A DNA stretch of 64,000 nt from Actinocatenispora comari (GTDB lineage Bacteria > Actinomycetota > Actinomycetes > Mycobacteriales > Micromonosporaceae): contig NZ_BOPO01000133.1 in the NCBI RefSeq assembly GCF_017312725.1, positions 19,929-83,928 of the forward strand. Direction: 5' to 3'. Within the stretch, counting starts at the first letter, position 1. The number at the start of each line of letters is the position of its first letter. The position numbers and the translations under genes are program-made. Below the pieces are notes generated by a model that searched no databases, had not been told where the DNA came from, and was given only the letters and a program-made list of their open reading frames with translations. Positions 1 through 8,389 of this stretch are shown in pieces.

Positions 1-592
1 GGGCCCGGTGCCGGACCACCAGCGCGGTCACCACCCCGCCGAGCACCACGACGGCCAGCAGCGCCCAGGAGAAGTCCTTCAGCCAGCGCTCCGCGGCCCG
101 GCCGAGGAAGTAGATGACCGCCGTCGTGCCGCCCGCCCAGAACACCCCGCCACCGGCGTTGGCCAGCAGGAACTTCCAGTACGGCATGCGCAGCGAGCCG
201 GCGATCGGGCCGGCCAGGATGCGCAGCAGCGCGACGAACCGGCCGAAGAACACCGCCCAGACGCCGTGCCGGTGGAACGTCCGCCGGGCCCGGTCGATCT
301 TGTCCGGACCGAGGTGCCTCGGGAACCGCAGGCCGAGCCGATCGAACACCGCCTGTCCGCCGCGCCGGCCGATCCAGTACCCGATCGAGTCGCCGATGAT
401 CGCCCCGGCCGCGGCGGAGATCCCGACCCCCCAGGGTGAGACGGCCCCGGTGGCGGCCAGCAGCGACGCGCTGACCAGCGCCACCTCGCCGGGCAGCGGA
501 ATGCCCATCGACTCGATGCCGATGACCGCGAGCAGCAGCAGGTACACGGCGATCGGGGGAATCGTGCCGAGCCACGCTTCCACACCGTGCAC
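1..592 (-). CDS. DedA/SNARE-associated family membrane protein (3' end cut by window)
   Basis: This is a polytopic inner-membrane protein. DedA proteins are linked to membrane homeostasis and lipid-carrier flipping; the substrate here cannot be told. About 197 residues are visible, running off the left edge. The family motif GIPLPGE lies near residue 30, and the second half contains a G-R-F-x9-AG stretch of the DedA type. Hydrophobic segments lie at about 9-30, 45-65, 130-150 and 165-190. The GTG start at 592 has GGAGGT six bases upstream (599-604). The gene lies 177 bp downstream of the co-oriented small membrane protein, so it may have its own promoter. Confidence 0.9.
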   Translation of the reverse strand, partial: MHGVEAWLGTIPPIAVYLLLLAVIGIESMGIPLPGEVALVSASLLAATGAVSPWGVGISAAAGAIIGDSIGYWIGRRGGQAVFDRLGLRFPRHLGPDKIDRARRTFHRHGVWAVFFGRFVALLRILAGPIAGSLRMPYWKFLLANAGGGVFWAGGTTAVIYFLGRAAERWLKDFSWALLAVVVLGGVVTALVVRHRA

Positions 593-662
593 CGCCGCAC
601 CTCCAGGTCGTCCCCCTCGGTGCGCCGCCGCTGCCTCCGCTCGACCGAGCGGGCCGGCGACC

Positions 663-699
663 ACCGCTGGGAAAACCCTAGGCGGCGGTCGCCAGCGGT
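663..699. other. Inverted repeat between two minus-strand genes
   Basis: ACCGCTGG (663-670) is repeated inverted as CCAGCGGT (692-699) with a 21-nt gap. It sits between the end of the small membrane protein gene and the DedA start. It could be a weak terminator or a regulatory element. There is no T-tract, so the role is open. Confidence 0.3.
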
Positions 700-769
700 G
701 TCATCCCACCTTGGAAGGTCCCGGCCGACCCGGTTCTCCATCCTTCGAATGAGTCGCGGCCGCGGCGGC

Positions 770-1207
770 TCAGGGTTTCGCCCGAGGGCGGGAGGGCGCG
801 GACGCGTCGGTGCGCCGGTGGCGCCGGCGCAGGACGGCGAGGGCGGCGGTGACCAACCAGACCGCGGCGAGGGTGACGGCGAGGCCGAGCGGGTAGTCCA
901 GCGGCAGCGCGGACGGGTTGGTCGTCCGGTGGCCGAACCCGAGCACGGTCGGCAGGAACGCGAGGACCACGGCACCGGTGACGATCAGGCCGCCGCGGAC
1001 CACCGGGTACAGGTCGGCGGGAACCACGCGGCGGGCCAGCACCGCGACCAGCAGCGCCAGCGGGGCCAGCAGCAGGTCGTGGCCGAGGATCGCGACCACG
1101 GCGAACAGCCCGACCGAGACCGGCCGGGACTCGGTCGCGAGCCCCAGCGCGCCGTAGCCGACGCCGGCGAGGCCGAGCGCCACGAGGGCGGCGCGGACCG
1201 CTCTCAT
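770..1207 (-). CDS. Small four-helix membrane protein, function unknown
   Basis: The product is 145 residues with four predicted membrane segments (about 5-24, 30-60, 69-90, 104-124) and a basic, Pro-rich cytoplasmic tail. I do not recognise a named family. The ATG at 1207 overlaps the stop of the preceding molybdopterin oxidoreductase gene (ATGA), so translation is coupled. It is the last gene of a five-gene unit read from 4467 leftward. Being coupled to a membrane-bound redox enzyme, it may be a partner or assembly subunit of that enzyme; this is inference. Confidence 0.8.
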   Translation of the reverse strand: MRAVRAALVALGLAGVGYGALGLATESRPVSVGLFAVVAILGHDLLLAPLALLVAVLARRVVPADLYPVVRGGLIVTGAVVLAFLPTVLGFGHRTTNPSALPLDYPLGLAVTLAAVWLVTAALAVLRRRHRRTDASAPSRPRAKP

Positions 1208-2421
1208 GGCAGTACCACCAGGTGCTCGACCCACTTGGTCTGCAGCACGCCGGGCAGGTTGGGCGCGATCACCCGGCACGGGTAGCCGTGGTCGAGGTCG
1301 AGTTCGGCGCCGTTGAGCCGCAGCGCGAGCAGGCTGCGCGGATCGCGACAGTGCGCGGCCGGCAGCGTCGCCGCCCGGTACAGGCCGCCGCGCTGCGCCG
1401 AGGACACCCGCAGCCGGCTGCCCGGCGGCGCGCCGACGAGCGCGAGCAGGTGCCGGATCGGTACGCCGGTCCAGTGCCCGGTGGCGCTCCAGCCCTCGAC
1501 GCAGGCGATCGGCAGCGCGACGGTGCGCTGCGGCAGGGCGGTCAGCTCGGCGAGCGTCAGGGTGCGCGGGCGCGGCCCGTCGATGCGCAGCCGGTACCGG
1601 TCGTCGGCCCGGCTGACGCCCGCCTCCACGGCCGACTTGTTCACCGGCAGGTGCTGCGGGCCGATGTCCGGCCGGCGCGGCGCGAGCAGGTCCAGCCGGG
1701 ACAGCGGCCGTACGGTCTGGCCGACGGAGACGAGCGTGACCACGCCGACCGCCGCACCGACCGCGCTGAGCACCCCGCGCCGCCGCACCGCGTGCCCGCC
1801 ACCAGGATCGGCCGGGTGGCGGGCGAGCGCGGTGCGTACGGTCGGGAGCTGGACCGCGATGTGCACCAGCAACGCGCCGATCGCGATCCACGCCAGCCAG
1901 TGGTGCGCCACGGTGAAGAAGAACGGCATCGGCGGGTACCACCGGGCGATGTTCAGGATGCCGGTGGTGACCTGTGCCAGCGCCGCGCCGATCAGCACGA
2001 ACACCGACAGCCGGGACAGCAGGTGGGCCAGGTTGCGCACCGGCGGCCACTCGAACAGCTTCGGGTAGACCGACCACAGCTTCGCCAGCAGGATCGGTAC
2101 GGTGGCGATGCCGGTCGCGACGTGCACGCCCTGGGTGACGCGGTACAGCTGGGTCGGTGTCGACGGCCAGTCGAACCAGCCCGGCGGGTGCTGGATCAGG
2201 TGCGAGACCAGCCCGGTGGCGAAGCAGACCGGGAACGTGACCGCGAGCGCGATGCCCAGCCACGAGGTGACCCGGGTCGACCGCAGCGACGAACCGAACA
2301 CCGGCAACCGGTCGCGCACCAGCGCCCCGATCGTGGCCGCCCGCCGTCGGACCGGGCGGGGCAGCAGCGCGACCGGGTCGGCCGTCCAGAGCCGCCTCAG
2401 CCGGTCAGCTCGGCGAACCAT
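1204..2421 (-). CDS. Cytochrome b-type membrane domain fused to sulfite-oxidase-family molybdopterin domain
   Basis: The product is 405 residues. The first half has about four to five helices with candidate haem histidines (LVSHLIQH, QGVHVATG, VAHHWLAW, LLVHIAVQ). The second half is a molybdopterin-binding oxidoreductase domain of the sulfite oxidase/YedY type, with the candidate Mo-ligating Cys in IACVEGWS followed by GHWTGVPI. In YedYZ systems the Mo protein and the haem membrane anchor are separate chains; here both are in one polypeptide. No Tat signal is seen, so the Mo domain reaches its compartment through the membrane domain. The ATG at 2421 lies inside the end of the methyltransferase gene, and the stop overlaps the next start. 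The substrate is unknown. Confidence 0.87.
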   Translation of the reverse strand: MVRRADRLRRLWTADPVALLPRPVRRRAATIGALVRDRLPVFGSSLRSTRVTSWLGIALAVTFPVCFATGLVSHLIQHPPGWFDWPSTPTQLYRVTQGVHVATGIATVPILLAKLWSVYPKLFEWPPVRNLAHLLSRLSVFVLIGAALAQVTTGILNIARWYPPMPFFFTVAHHWLAWIAIGALLVHIAVQLPTVRTALARHPADPGGGHAVRRRGVLSAVGAAVGVVTLVSVGQTVRPLSRLDLLAPRRPDIGPQHLPVNKSAVEAGVSRADDRYRLRIDGPRPRTLTLAELTALPQRTVALPIACVEGWSATGHWTGVPIRHLLALVGAPPGSRLRVSSAQRGGLYRAATLPAAHCRDPRSLLALRLNGAELDLDHGYPCRVIAPNLPGVLQTKWVEHLVVLP

Positions 2422-3110
2422 CGCCCACCCTCCGTCCACTGTGTACGGACGTGCAGCCCGGCCGTGGCGGCGGTGCCGGCCAGCGCGTCCACCGCCAGGT
2501 ACGCCCAGCGGAACGGGGCGCTGCAGCGTTCCCCGTCGCGCAGCCGGAGCGCCGCGGTCCCGCTGCCCGACCCGGGCGCCCCGACCTCGACCAGTACCGT
2601 CCCGCCGGGTGCGAGCAGTTCCCGGCAGCGTCGCAGCAGCCGTACCGGGTCGGCGCCGATGCCGATGTTGCCGTCGGCCAGCAGCACGTGCTGCCAGCGG
2701 CCGCGGCCGGGCAGCCGGCCGAACACCGACCGGCGCAGGGCGATCCCGCCGCGGGCGCGGACCAGCGCGACCGCGGCCGGGGCGATGTCGACGCCGAGCG
2801 CGGGTACGCCGGTGGCGGCCACGGCGAGGGTGAACCGGCCCGGGCCACACCCGACGTCCAGGGTGGCTCCGGTGCACCGGTCGACGAGCGCCCGGTCCGT
2901 CTCGCTCGGCGCCGCGCACCAGGTGGCGAGGTCCACTGTGGATGGTGTCGGACCGGTCGTGCCCGGGGGAGCGGCGGTCGACACCGAGTCGGCGGCCGGG
3001 TGCGCGGTCAGCGTCGCCGGTGCGCCGGCCACGTGCCGGGCCAGTGCGGCGTCGTACATCGCGACCGGGCTGTGGCCGGCCCCGGCGGTGTCCAACGAGA
3101 CCGCGGTCAT
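2397..3110 (-). CDS. Class I SAM-dependent methyltransferase
   Basis: The product is 237 residues. SAM-binding motif I is LDVGCGPGRF at about residue 88-97, followed by an acidic motif II (LGVDIAPAAV) and a motif IV-like segment (VLLADGNIGIG). The first 70 residues are less conserved. The substrate is unknown. The ATG at 3110 overlaps the stop of the DUF2064 gene, and the 3' end overlaps the Mo/cytochrome b gene by 25 bp, so all are probably made from one mRNA. The order GT2, DUF2064, methyltransferase, Mo enzyme recalls conserved actinobacterial clusters of unassigned function; I recall this from memory and have not checked it. Confidence 0.88.
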   Translation of the reverse strand: MTAVSLDTAGAGHSPVAMYDAALARHVAGAPATLTAHPAADSVSTAAPPGTTGPTPSTVDLATWCAAPSETDRALVDRCTGATLDVGCGPGRFTLAVAATGVPALGVDIAPAAVALVRARGGIALRRSVFGRLPGRGRWQHVLLADGNIGIGADPVRLLRRCRELLAPGGTVLVEVGAPGSGSGTAALRLRDGERCSAPFRWAYLAVDALAGTAATAGLHVRTQWTEGGRWFAELTG

Positions 3111-3796
3111 GCCGGCACCTCCGTCGCGGACCGCCCCGAGCCCACGGGGGCGGTGGTGTCCAGCTCCGCGGCGACGGTGGCGGCGAACCGGCCGGCCGGG
3201 CAGGACGGTGCGACCGCGCGGGCGTCGGCGGCGGTGTCCACGTCGCGCAGCGTCTCCAGCGATGCCACCCGAAGACCGCGGCGGTGCAACGCGGCGAGCG
3301 TCGCGGCACCGGTGTCCGACGTGGACATCGGTACTCCCCGCAGCGCCACCGCGTCCGCCGGCCGGCGCAGCCCCAGCAGCCACCAGCCGCCGTCCGCGGC
3401 GGGCCCCAGTACCGCGTCGGCGGTGCGCAGCGCGTCGCGCGCCGCGGTCAGCTGCGCCACCCGCACCTGCGGGGTGTCCATGCCGACCAGTACCGCGGCG
3501 GTGTCCGGCCTCGCGGTGTCGGTGAACGCGTGCACCAGCCGCTCGGCAAGCCCGTCCCCGCGCTGCGGTACGACCGGGAACCGGGCCGCGTGCGGTACCG
3601 GATGGTCCGGGTGCGGTTCGCCGGCGGCGACCAGGGTGCGCCGGTCGGCGGGCGTCGCCGACACGGTGGCGAGCGTGTCGTCCAGTGCCGCGGCGGCGAT
3701 CCGGGCCGCCTGCGTCGGCGTCGCGGGCGGGCACAGCCGGGTCTTCACCCGTCCCGGCGCCGGCCACTTCGCGATCACCAGCAGCTGTGTCCTCAT
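3107..3796 (-). CDS. TIGR04282/DUF2064 family glycosyltransferase-like nucleotidyl protein
   Basis: The product is 229 residues with a GT-A/CofC-like fold. The nucleotide-binding start is VIAKWPAPGRVKTRL (residues about 7-21). VGMDTPQ near residue 104 takes the place of the usual GxDTPQ, and ADGGWWLLGL is near 138. The family (rSAM/selenodomain-associated transferase 1) is thought to move a sugar or nucleotide group, but the acceptor is unknown. The ATG at 3796 overlaps the GT2 stop and the stop overlaps the methyltransferase start. Pairing with a GT2 protein is typical of the family. Confidence 0.88.
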   Translation of the reverse strand: MRTQLLVIAKWPAPGRVKTRLCPPATPTQAARIAAAALDDTLATVSATPADRRTLVAAGEPHPDHPVPHAARFPVVPQRGDGLAERLVHAFTDTARPDTAAVLVGMDTPQVRVAQLTAARDALRTADAVLGPAADGGWWLLGLRRPADAVALRGVPMSTSDTGAATLAALHRRGLRVASLETLRDVDTAADARAVAPSCPAGRFAATVAAELDTTAPVGSGRSATEVPA

Positions 3797-4467
3797 CGGA
3801 CACCCCCGGCCGGCAGGGCGCGCATGATCCGGCGCATGTCGCGGGCCGCTCGGGCGGTGCCGAGCACGGTACCGGTCACCTTCGACCGGGTACCGGCGGC
3901 GCGAGGTCGGTAGTCCACCTCGATCTCGCGCAGCTGCCACCCGGCGGCTGCCGCGCGCAGCACCATCTCCAGCGGGTACCCGAAGCGGCGGTCGGTCAGG
4001 CCGAGCGACAGCAGTGGCCGCCGCCAGCCGGCGCGCATCGGGCCGAGATCGCGCAGCGGCACCCGGTACCGCCGGCGCAGCCGCCGTGCCAGCACGGCGT
4101 TGGCGAACCGGGCATGGGTCGGCCAGGCGGACCGGTCGGTGGGTACCCGGCGGCCGAGGACGAGATCGGCGGTGTGGTCCAGCAGCGGGGCGAGCAACTC
4201 GGGCAGCTGTGCCGGATCGCAGGAGCCGTCCGCGTCGGCGAAGCAGACGATCTCGGCGGTGGACGCGCACAGCCCGGCGTGCGCGGCGGCGCCGAACCCG
4301 CGACGCGGTACCGGCACCACGACGGCGCCGTGCTCGCGGGCCACCTCCGCCGAGGAGTCGGTCGAGCCGTTGTCCGCCACGATCGCGGTACAGCCGGGTG
4401 GGATCCGGGACAGCACCCAGGGCAGCGCCGCCGCCTCGTTCAGGCAGGGCAGGATGACGTCGGTCAT
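3793..4467 (-). CDS. Family 2 glycosyltransferase (dolichol-phosphate-mannose-synthase-like)
   Basis: The product is 224 residues. It has the GT-A opening VILPCLNEAAALPWVL, the nucleotide-binding VADNGSTDSS, and a metal-binding FADADGS (about residue 77). The C-terminal half has the GYPLEMVLRAAAAGW and REIEVDYRPRA segments of DPM-like enzymes. There is no membrane anchor. It is the first gene of the coupled minus-strand unit. It probably transfers a sugar in step with the DUF2064 protein, but neither donor nor acceptor can be named. Confidence 0.9.
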   Translation of the reverse strand: MTDVILPCLNEAAALPWVLSRIPPGCTAIVADNGSTDSSAEVAREHGAVVVPVPRRGFGAAAHAGLCASTAEIVCFADADGSCDPAQLPELLAPLLDHTADLVLGRRVPTDRSAWPTHARFANAVLARRLRRRYRVPLRDLGPMRAGWRRPLLSLGLTDRRFGYPLEMVLRAAAAGWQLREIEVDYRPRAAGTRSKVTGTVLGTARAARDMRRIMRALPAGGVR

Positions 4468-4527
4468 GCCGAGAACCTAGGCACACCGGCGGTTCGGTGA
4501 CCCTTACGGCTTTGTGACGCGATGGCC

Positions 4528-4543
4528 CGGTTCTTACGAACCG
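4528..4543. promoter_or_regulatory. Palindrome in divergent promoter region
   Basis: CGGTTC-TTAC-GAACCG is a perfect inverted repeat in the 132-bp gap between the divergent GT2 cluster and the membrane protein/two-component operon. It could be the target of the response regulator or another dimeric regulator. No second copy was found nearby. Confidence 0.35.
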
Positions 4544-4599
4544 CGAACGTCGCCGGCCGGCACATGAGGATCGCCCGCCCGGTCGGTTAGCGTCGGTGC

Positions 4600-6405
4600 G
4601 TGAGCAGTGCCGCACCGAAACCGGGCCGGGAGTCGGGAACCCGCGTCGGGGTCCTGGCCCCCGCCCCGGACCGCGTCGATGCCGCACCGGCGCGGCGTAC
4701 CGGTCGATGGCCGCGGGCGCTGGTTCCGCTCGCGGTGGCCGGCGCGCTGGTGCTGGGCTGCCACCTGGCCGGGGTGCGGATCGCGGGGTCGCTGCACCTC
4801 GGCCAGACGTACCCGATCGCCGGGTCCTGGCGATCCTCGGTGACCGGCTGGCTCGCGGTACCGGTCGCGGCCGCGGCGCTGGCGTACTGGGGTTGGCCGC
4901 GGCTCGTGCTCCGGCTGCGCTGGCGGCCGCTGCTGGCACTGTCCACTGTGGTCGCCGCCGGCTGGTCGGTGGCGCTGGCGCTGGTGGACGGGCCGGCCGG
5001 GCTGACCGCGCCGCTCGCCCCGTACCAGCAGTACCCGCACGACGTGTCCCGGGTGACCGACCTCGGCGACTACCTCGCCACGTTCGCCCGGCACGTGGTC
5101 GATCCCGCCAACGGCCCGGTGTGGGCGGTGCACGTCGGCGGTCACCCGCCCGGCGCGCTCGGCGTGTTCGTGCTGCTGGACCGGATCGGACTCGGTGGTC
5201 TCGGCTGGGCCGCCGCGCTGTGCATCGCCGGCGGCGCCCTCGCGGTGCCCAGCGTGCTCGCGCTGACCCGGTTGTACGGCGGCCCCGGTGCCGGCCGCCG
5301 CGCCGCGCTGTTCGTACCGCTGGCGCCGGCCGCGCTGTGGATCGCGACCAGCGCCGACGCCCTGTTCGCCGGCGTCGCCGCGGCCGGCCTCTGCGCCCTG
5401 GCCTTCGCCACGACAAGCGGTTCGCCTGCGGCCGGCGTGGGCGCCACGACGAGCGGTTCGCCTGCGGCCGGCGTGCGCACCATGACGAGCGGTTCGCCTG
5501 CGGCCGGTGTGGGCGGCCTCGACCTCGCTCCGACGAGCCGTTCGCGTGCGGCCGGCTCCGCTCGTACCGGCGGCTCCGCTCGTACCGGCGGCTCCGCCCG
5601 TGCCGGCGGCTCCGCCCGTGCCGGCGGCTCCGCCCGTACCGGCGGCTCCGCCCGGGCCACGGCCGTTCCGGATCGGCGGGCGCGTGCGGCGCTGCTGGCG
5701 GTCGTCGGCGGGCTCGCGTTGGGCGGCTGCCTGTTCCTCTCGTACGGCCTCAGCCTGCTCGTGCTCCCGGCGGTCGCGGTGGTGCTGTTCGCCCCCGCAC
5801 GGGGGCGTTCGGCCGGCATCGACCGCGGGGACGGCCTCGGGCGAGATCGCCCGAGGTGGCCGACGGCGCTGCGGGAGCTGCTTGCACCGCACCGGATCCG
5901 GCCGTTGCTGATCGGGGCGGCGACGGTGCTGGCGCTGTTGCTCGCGGCCCGGCTCGCCGGCTTCGACTGGTGGCACGGGCTGTCCCTGGCCGCCGAACGC
6001 ACCCGTACCGGTGCCCGGTTCGTACACCCGCCGACCGTCTGGCAGGACCGGCCCACCTGGTACTTCCTGCTCGCGAACCCGGCCGCGCTGGCGGTGGTGC
6101 TCGGCCCGGCGACGATCGCCGCGCTGGGCTTCCTGCGCGGCCGGGCGCGATCCGACGCCCGCCGTTCCGGATCGCTCCGGCGGTTCCGGTTGCTGGTGTT
6201 GCCGGTGGCCGCCGCGCTCGCCGTGCTCGGTGCGTTGCTGTCCGACCTGTCCAAGGGTGAGGTGGAACGCATCTACCTTCCGTTCGCGATGCTGATGCTG
6301 CCGTTGACGGCGATGCTGCCGATCCGCCGCTACGGCCGGCTGCTGCTCGCGGTACAACTGGGCTGGGCGGTGCTGATCGCCCTGACGATCGAGACGTGGT
6401 GGTGA
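4600..6405 (+). CDS. Polytopic membrane protein with in-frame repeat insert, possible GT-C-type glycosyltransferase
   Basis: The product is 601 residues with about ten membrane segments. Residues 160-200 hold NGPVWAVHVGGHPPGALGVF, a short motif between helices like those in GT-C sugar transferases; the assignment is tentative. Between helices, residues about 270-355 are low complexity: three 12-residue copies of TTSGSPAAGVGA, a degenerate fourth, then six copies of SARTGG. At DNA level these are 36-bp and 18-bp tandem repeats in phase. GTG start at 4600. The gene overlaps the response regulator start, so it may be the output or sensory partner of the two-component system. Confidence 0.8.
   Translation: MSSAAPKPGRESGTRVGVLAPAPDRVDAAPARRTGRWPRALVPLAVAGALVLGCHLAGVRIAGSLHLGQTYPIAGSWRSSVTGWLAVPVAAAALAYWGWPRLVLRLRWRPLLALSTVVAAGWSVALALVDGPAGLTAPLAPYQQYPHDVSRVTDLGDYLATFARHVVDPANGPVWAVHVGGHPPGALGVFVLLDRIGLGGLGWAAALCIAGGALAVPSVLALTRLYGGPGAGRRAALFVPLAPAALWIATSADALFAGVAAAGLCALAFATTSGSPAAGVGATTSGSPAAGVRTMTSGSPAAGVGGLDLAPTSRSRAAGSARTGGSARTGGSARAGGSARAGGSARTGGSARATAVPDRRARAALLAVVGGLALGGCLFLSYGLSLLVLPAVAVVLFAPARGRSAGIDRGDGLGRDRPRWPTALRELLAPHRIRPLLIGAATVLALLLAARLAGFDWWHGLSLAAERTRTGARFVHPPTVWQDRPTWYFLLANPAALAVVLGPATIAALGFLRGRARSDARRSGSLRRFRLLVLPVAAALAVLGALLSDLSKGEVERIYLPFAMLMLPLTAMLPIRRYGRLLLAVQLGWAVLIALTIETWW
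5410..5661 (+). repeat. In-frame tandem repeats (36-bp x3 and 18-bp x6)
   Basis: Three 36-bp units begin at 5410, 5446 and 5482, with a degenerate fourth near 5530. Then come six 18-bp units at 5554, 5572, 5590, 5608, 5626 and 5644. Unit lengths are multiples of three, so copy changes keep the frame. The encoded loop is Ser/Gly/Ala/Arg-rich. Confidence 0.9.
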
Positions 6406-7121
6406 GTGCGGTGAGCGAGCGGCCGGCCCGGGTCCTGGTGGTCGACGACGATCCGACCGTCTCCGACGTGGTTGCCCGCTACCTGCACCGGGACGGCCTG
6501 GATGTCCGGCTCGCCGCCGACGGGCCGGACGCGCTGCGCGAGTTCGCCGACTACCGGCCCGATCTGGTGGTACTCGACCTGATGCTGCCCGGCCTGGACG
6601 GCATCGAGGTGTGCCGGCGGATGCGCGCCGGTGCCGACGTCGCGGTCATCATGCTCACCGCACTCGGCGAGGAGTCCGACCGGGTACTCGGCCTCGCCAC
6701 CGGCGCGGACGACTACGTGACGAAGCCGTTCAGCCCGCGGGAGCTGGCGCTGCGGGTGCAGTCGGTGCTGCGCCGCTCGTACCGGCCGGTCGAGCCGGCG
6801 CAGCCGGAGGTGGTGCGCGACGGCGCGCTGGTGGTCGACACCGCGGCGCGGATCGCCACCCTGGACGGGCAGCGGCTCAACCTGACCGTACGCGAGTTCG
6901 ACCTGCTGGCGTTCCTGGTACGCAACCCGGGCACCGCGTACCGGCGGGAGGAGCTGCTCGCGCAGGTGTGGGGCTGGACGTTCGGCGACCACTCGACGGT
7001 GACCGTGCACGTGCGCCGGCTGCGGGAGAAGGTGGAGCGCGATCCGGCCCAACCGCACCGGATCGTCACGGTGTGGGGTGTCGGCTACCGGTACCAGCCG
7101 GACGGGGGAGACGCGCGATGA
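6396..7121 (+). CDS. OmpR/PhoB-family response regulator
   Basis: The product is 241 residues: receiver domain at about 11-125 and winged-helix DNA-binding domain at about 145-235. VLVVDDDPTV supplies the acidic pair, VVLDLMLPG the phosphorylated Asp (about residue 57), MLTALGEESD the switch Thr, and DYVTKPFSP the conserved Lys. The effector half has NLTVREFDLLAFL and the DHSTVTVHVRRLREKV recognition helix. Starts at 6396, 6402 or 6411 are all possible GTGs; each overlaps or abuts the membrane protein stop. It is cotranscribed with the histidine kinase gene (ATGA overlap at 7118). Confidence 0.95.
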   Translation: MVVSAVSERPARVLVVDDDPTVSDVVARYLHRDGLDVRLAADGPDALREFADYRPDLVVLDLMLPGLDGIEVCRRMRAGADVAVIMLTALGEESDRVLGLATGADDYVTKPFSPRELALRVQSVLRRSYRPVEPAQPEVVRDGALVVDTAARIATLDGQRLNLTVREFDLLAFLVRNPGTAYRREELLAQVWGWTFGDHSTVTVHVRRLREKVERDPAQPHRIVTVWGVGYRYQPDGGDAR

Positions 7122-8125
7122 CCGACCGGATCCTGGTGGTGCTGATCGCGCTGGGCTGCTCGCTGGCGATCGCCGTGCCGGGCGCGGTGCTGCTGCGGCT
7201 GCGCCGTGGTTGGTCGGTGACCGTGCACGTGTGCGTCCTGATCGCGGTGACGGTGCTGGCGATGGCCGCCGGCGTCGTCGGTACCGCGCTGGCGATGTTC
7301 ATCTCCCCGCACGACCTGTCCGTGCTGCTGACCGTCGTCGCAGTGGCCGGTGCGGTCAGCCTCGCGGTCGCGCTGTGGCAGGGCCGGCGGCTGGCCGCGG
7401 CGAGCATGTGGTCGGCCGAGGCGCGGCGCCGGGAACGCCAGCTGGAGGCGAGCCGGCGCGAGCTGGTCGCCTGGGTCAGCCACGACCTGCGCAGCCCGCT
7501 GGCGGGGCTGCGCGCGATGGCCGAGGCGCTGGAGGACGGCGTGGTCGCCGACCGCGGCACCGTCGACGAGTACCACCGGCGGATCCGCACCGAGACCGAC
7601 CGGATGGCCGGGCTGGTCGACGACCTGTTCGAGCTGTCCCGGATCAACGCCGGCGCGCTGCGCCTGTCGCTGTCCGCGGTGCCGCTCGGCGACCTGGTGT
7701 CCGACGCGGTCGCCTCGGCCGAACCGCTGGCTACCGCCAAGCGGGTCCGGCTGATCGCGGCGACCGGCGACTGGCCGGTGGTCCGGGCCAGCGAACCGGA
7801 ACTGTCCCGGGTGCTGGCGAACCTGCTGCGCAACGCGATCCGGCACACCCCACCGGACGGTACGGTCTCGGTCGACGGCGGGCACGACGGGGCGAACGGC
7901 TGGTTCGCGGTCACCGACGCCTGCGGCGGCATCCCGGAGGCCGACCTGCCCCGGGTGTTCGACGTGGCGTTCCGCGGCGAGACCGCCCGCACCCCGCGGC
8001 CGGCCGGCGGTGGCGGCGGGCTCGGCCTCGCCATCGTGCGCGGCTTGGTCGAGGCGCATGCCGGGGAAGTGGCGGTGTCCAACGTGGACACCGGGTGCCG
8101 CTTCCTGGTCCGGCTGCCGGCCTGA
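7118..8125 (+). CDS. Sensor histidine kinase without extracytoplasmic domain
   Basis: The product is 335 residues. Three hydrophobic segments in the first 90 residues are joined by very short loops, so there is no real external sensor domain; the signal probably comes through the membrane or a partner. HisKA has the phosphoacceptor VSHDLRSPLAGL (about residue 124), followed by the N-box LANLLRNAIRHTPP. The ATPase lid is DACGGIPEADLPRVF, and the G2 box is GGGGLGLAIVRGL near the C-terminus. It forms a pair with the upstream regulator. The co-transcribed membrane protein is a candidate sensory partner. Confidence 0.94.
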   Translation: MTDRILVVLIALGCSLAIAVPGAVLLRLRRGWSVTVHVCVLIAVTVLAMAAGVVGTALAMFISPHDLSVLLTVVAVAGAVSLAVALWQGRRLAAASMWSAEARRRERQLEASRRELVAWVSHDLRSPLAGLRAMAEALEDGVVADRGTVDEYHRRIRTETDRMAGLVDDLFELSRINAGALRLSLSAVPLGDLVSDAVASAEPLATAKRVRLIAATGDWPVVRASEPELSRVLANLLRNAIRHTPPDGTVSVDGGHDGANGWFAVTDACGGIPEADLPRVFDVAFRGETARTPRPAGGGGGLGLAIVRGLVEAHAGEVAVSNVDTGCRFLVRLPA

Positions 8126-8162
8126 TCCCGGCGTCCGAAGGCCAGATCACCGCGTCCGGAGC

Positions 8163-8246
8163 CCTGAGCCCGGCGTCGGGAGGCCTGAGCCCGGCGTCGG
8201 GAGGCCTGAGCCCGGCGTCGGGAGGCCTGAGCCCGGCGTCCCAAGG
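8163..8246. repeat. Four 21-bp tandem repeats between convergent genes
   Basis: The unit CCTGAGCCCGGCGTCGGGAGG starts at 8163, 8184, 8205 and 8226. The last copy is altered, and two degenerate copies seem to precede it from about 8130. It lies just after the kinase stop and before the convergent epimerase gene. It is noncoding as far as can be seen. Confidence 0.9.
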
Positions 8247-8389
8247 CGTGACCATGCGAGCTCGGCCGGGCCGTGTCGGTTCGGGTTGATCGTGGTGGTG
8301 TAACAGTAGACACCCCACCCACCCGGGGGGCGACCCCGCAACGACTCTATCCGCCGACCCTCGGGAGCCGCCCGCCCAACAGCTCGGCC

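Noticed and set aside
1204..3309. Upstream extension of the Mo/cytochrome b frame to 701 codons
   Set aside because: The extra part overlaps the methyltransferase in another frame and is Arg/Pro-rich; the ATG at 2421 fits operon coupling.
3107..5416. Upstream extension of the DUF2064 frame to 769 codons
   Set aside because: It runs antisense to the membrane protein and through the GT2 gene in another frame; family homology begins at the ATG at 3796.
5410..5661. Possible CRISPR array
   Set aside because: Units are directly adjacent with no unique spacers, are multiples of three, and encode a continuous loop in a membrane protein.
8163..8246. Possible CRISPR array
   Set aside because: Contiguous 21-bp copies without spacers and no cas genes.
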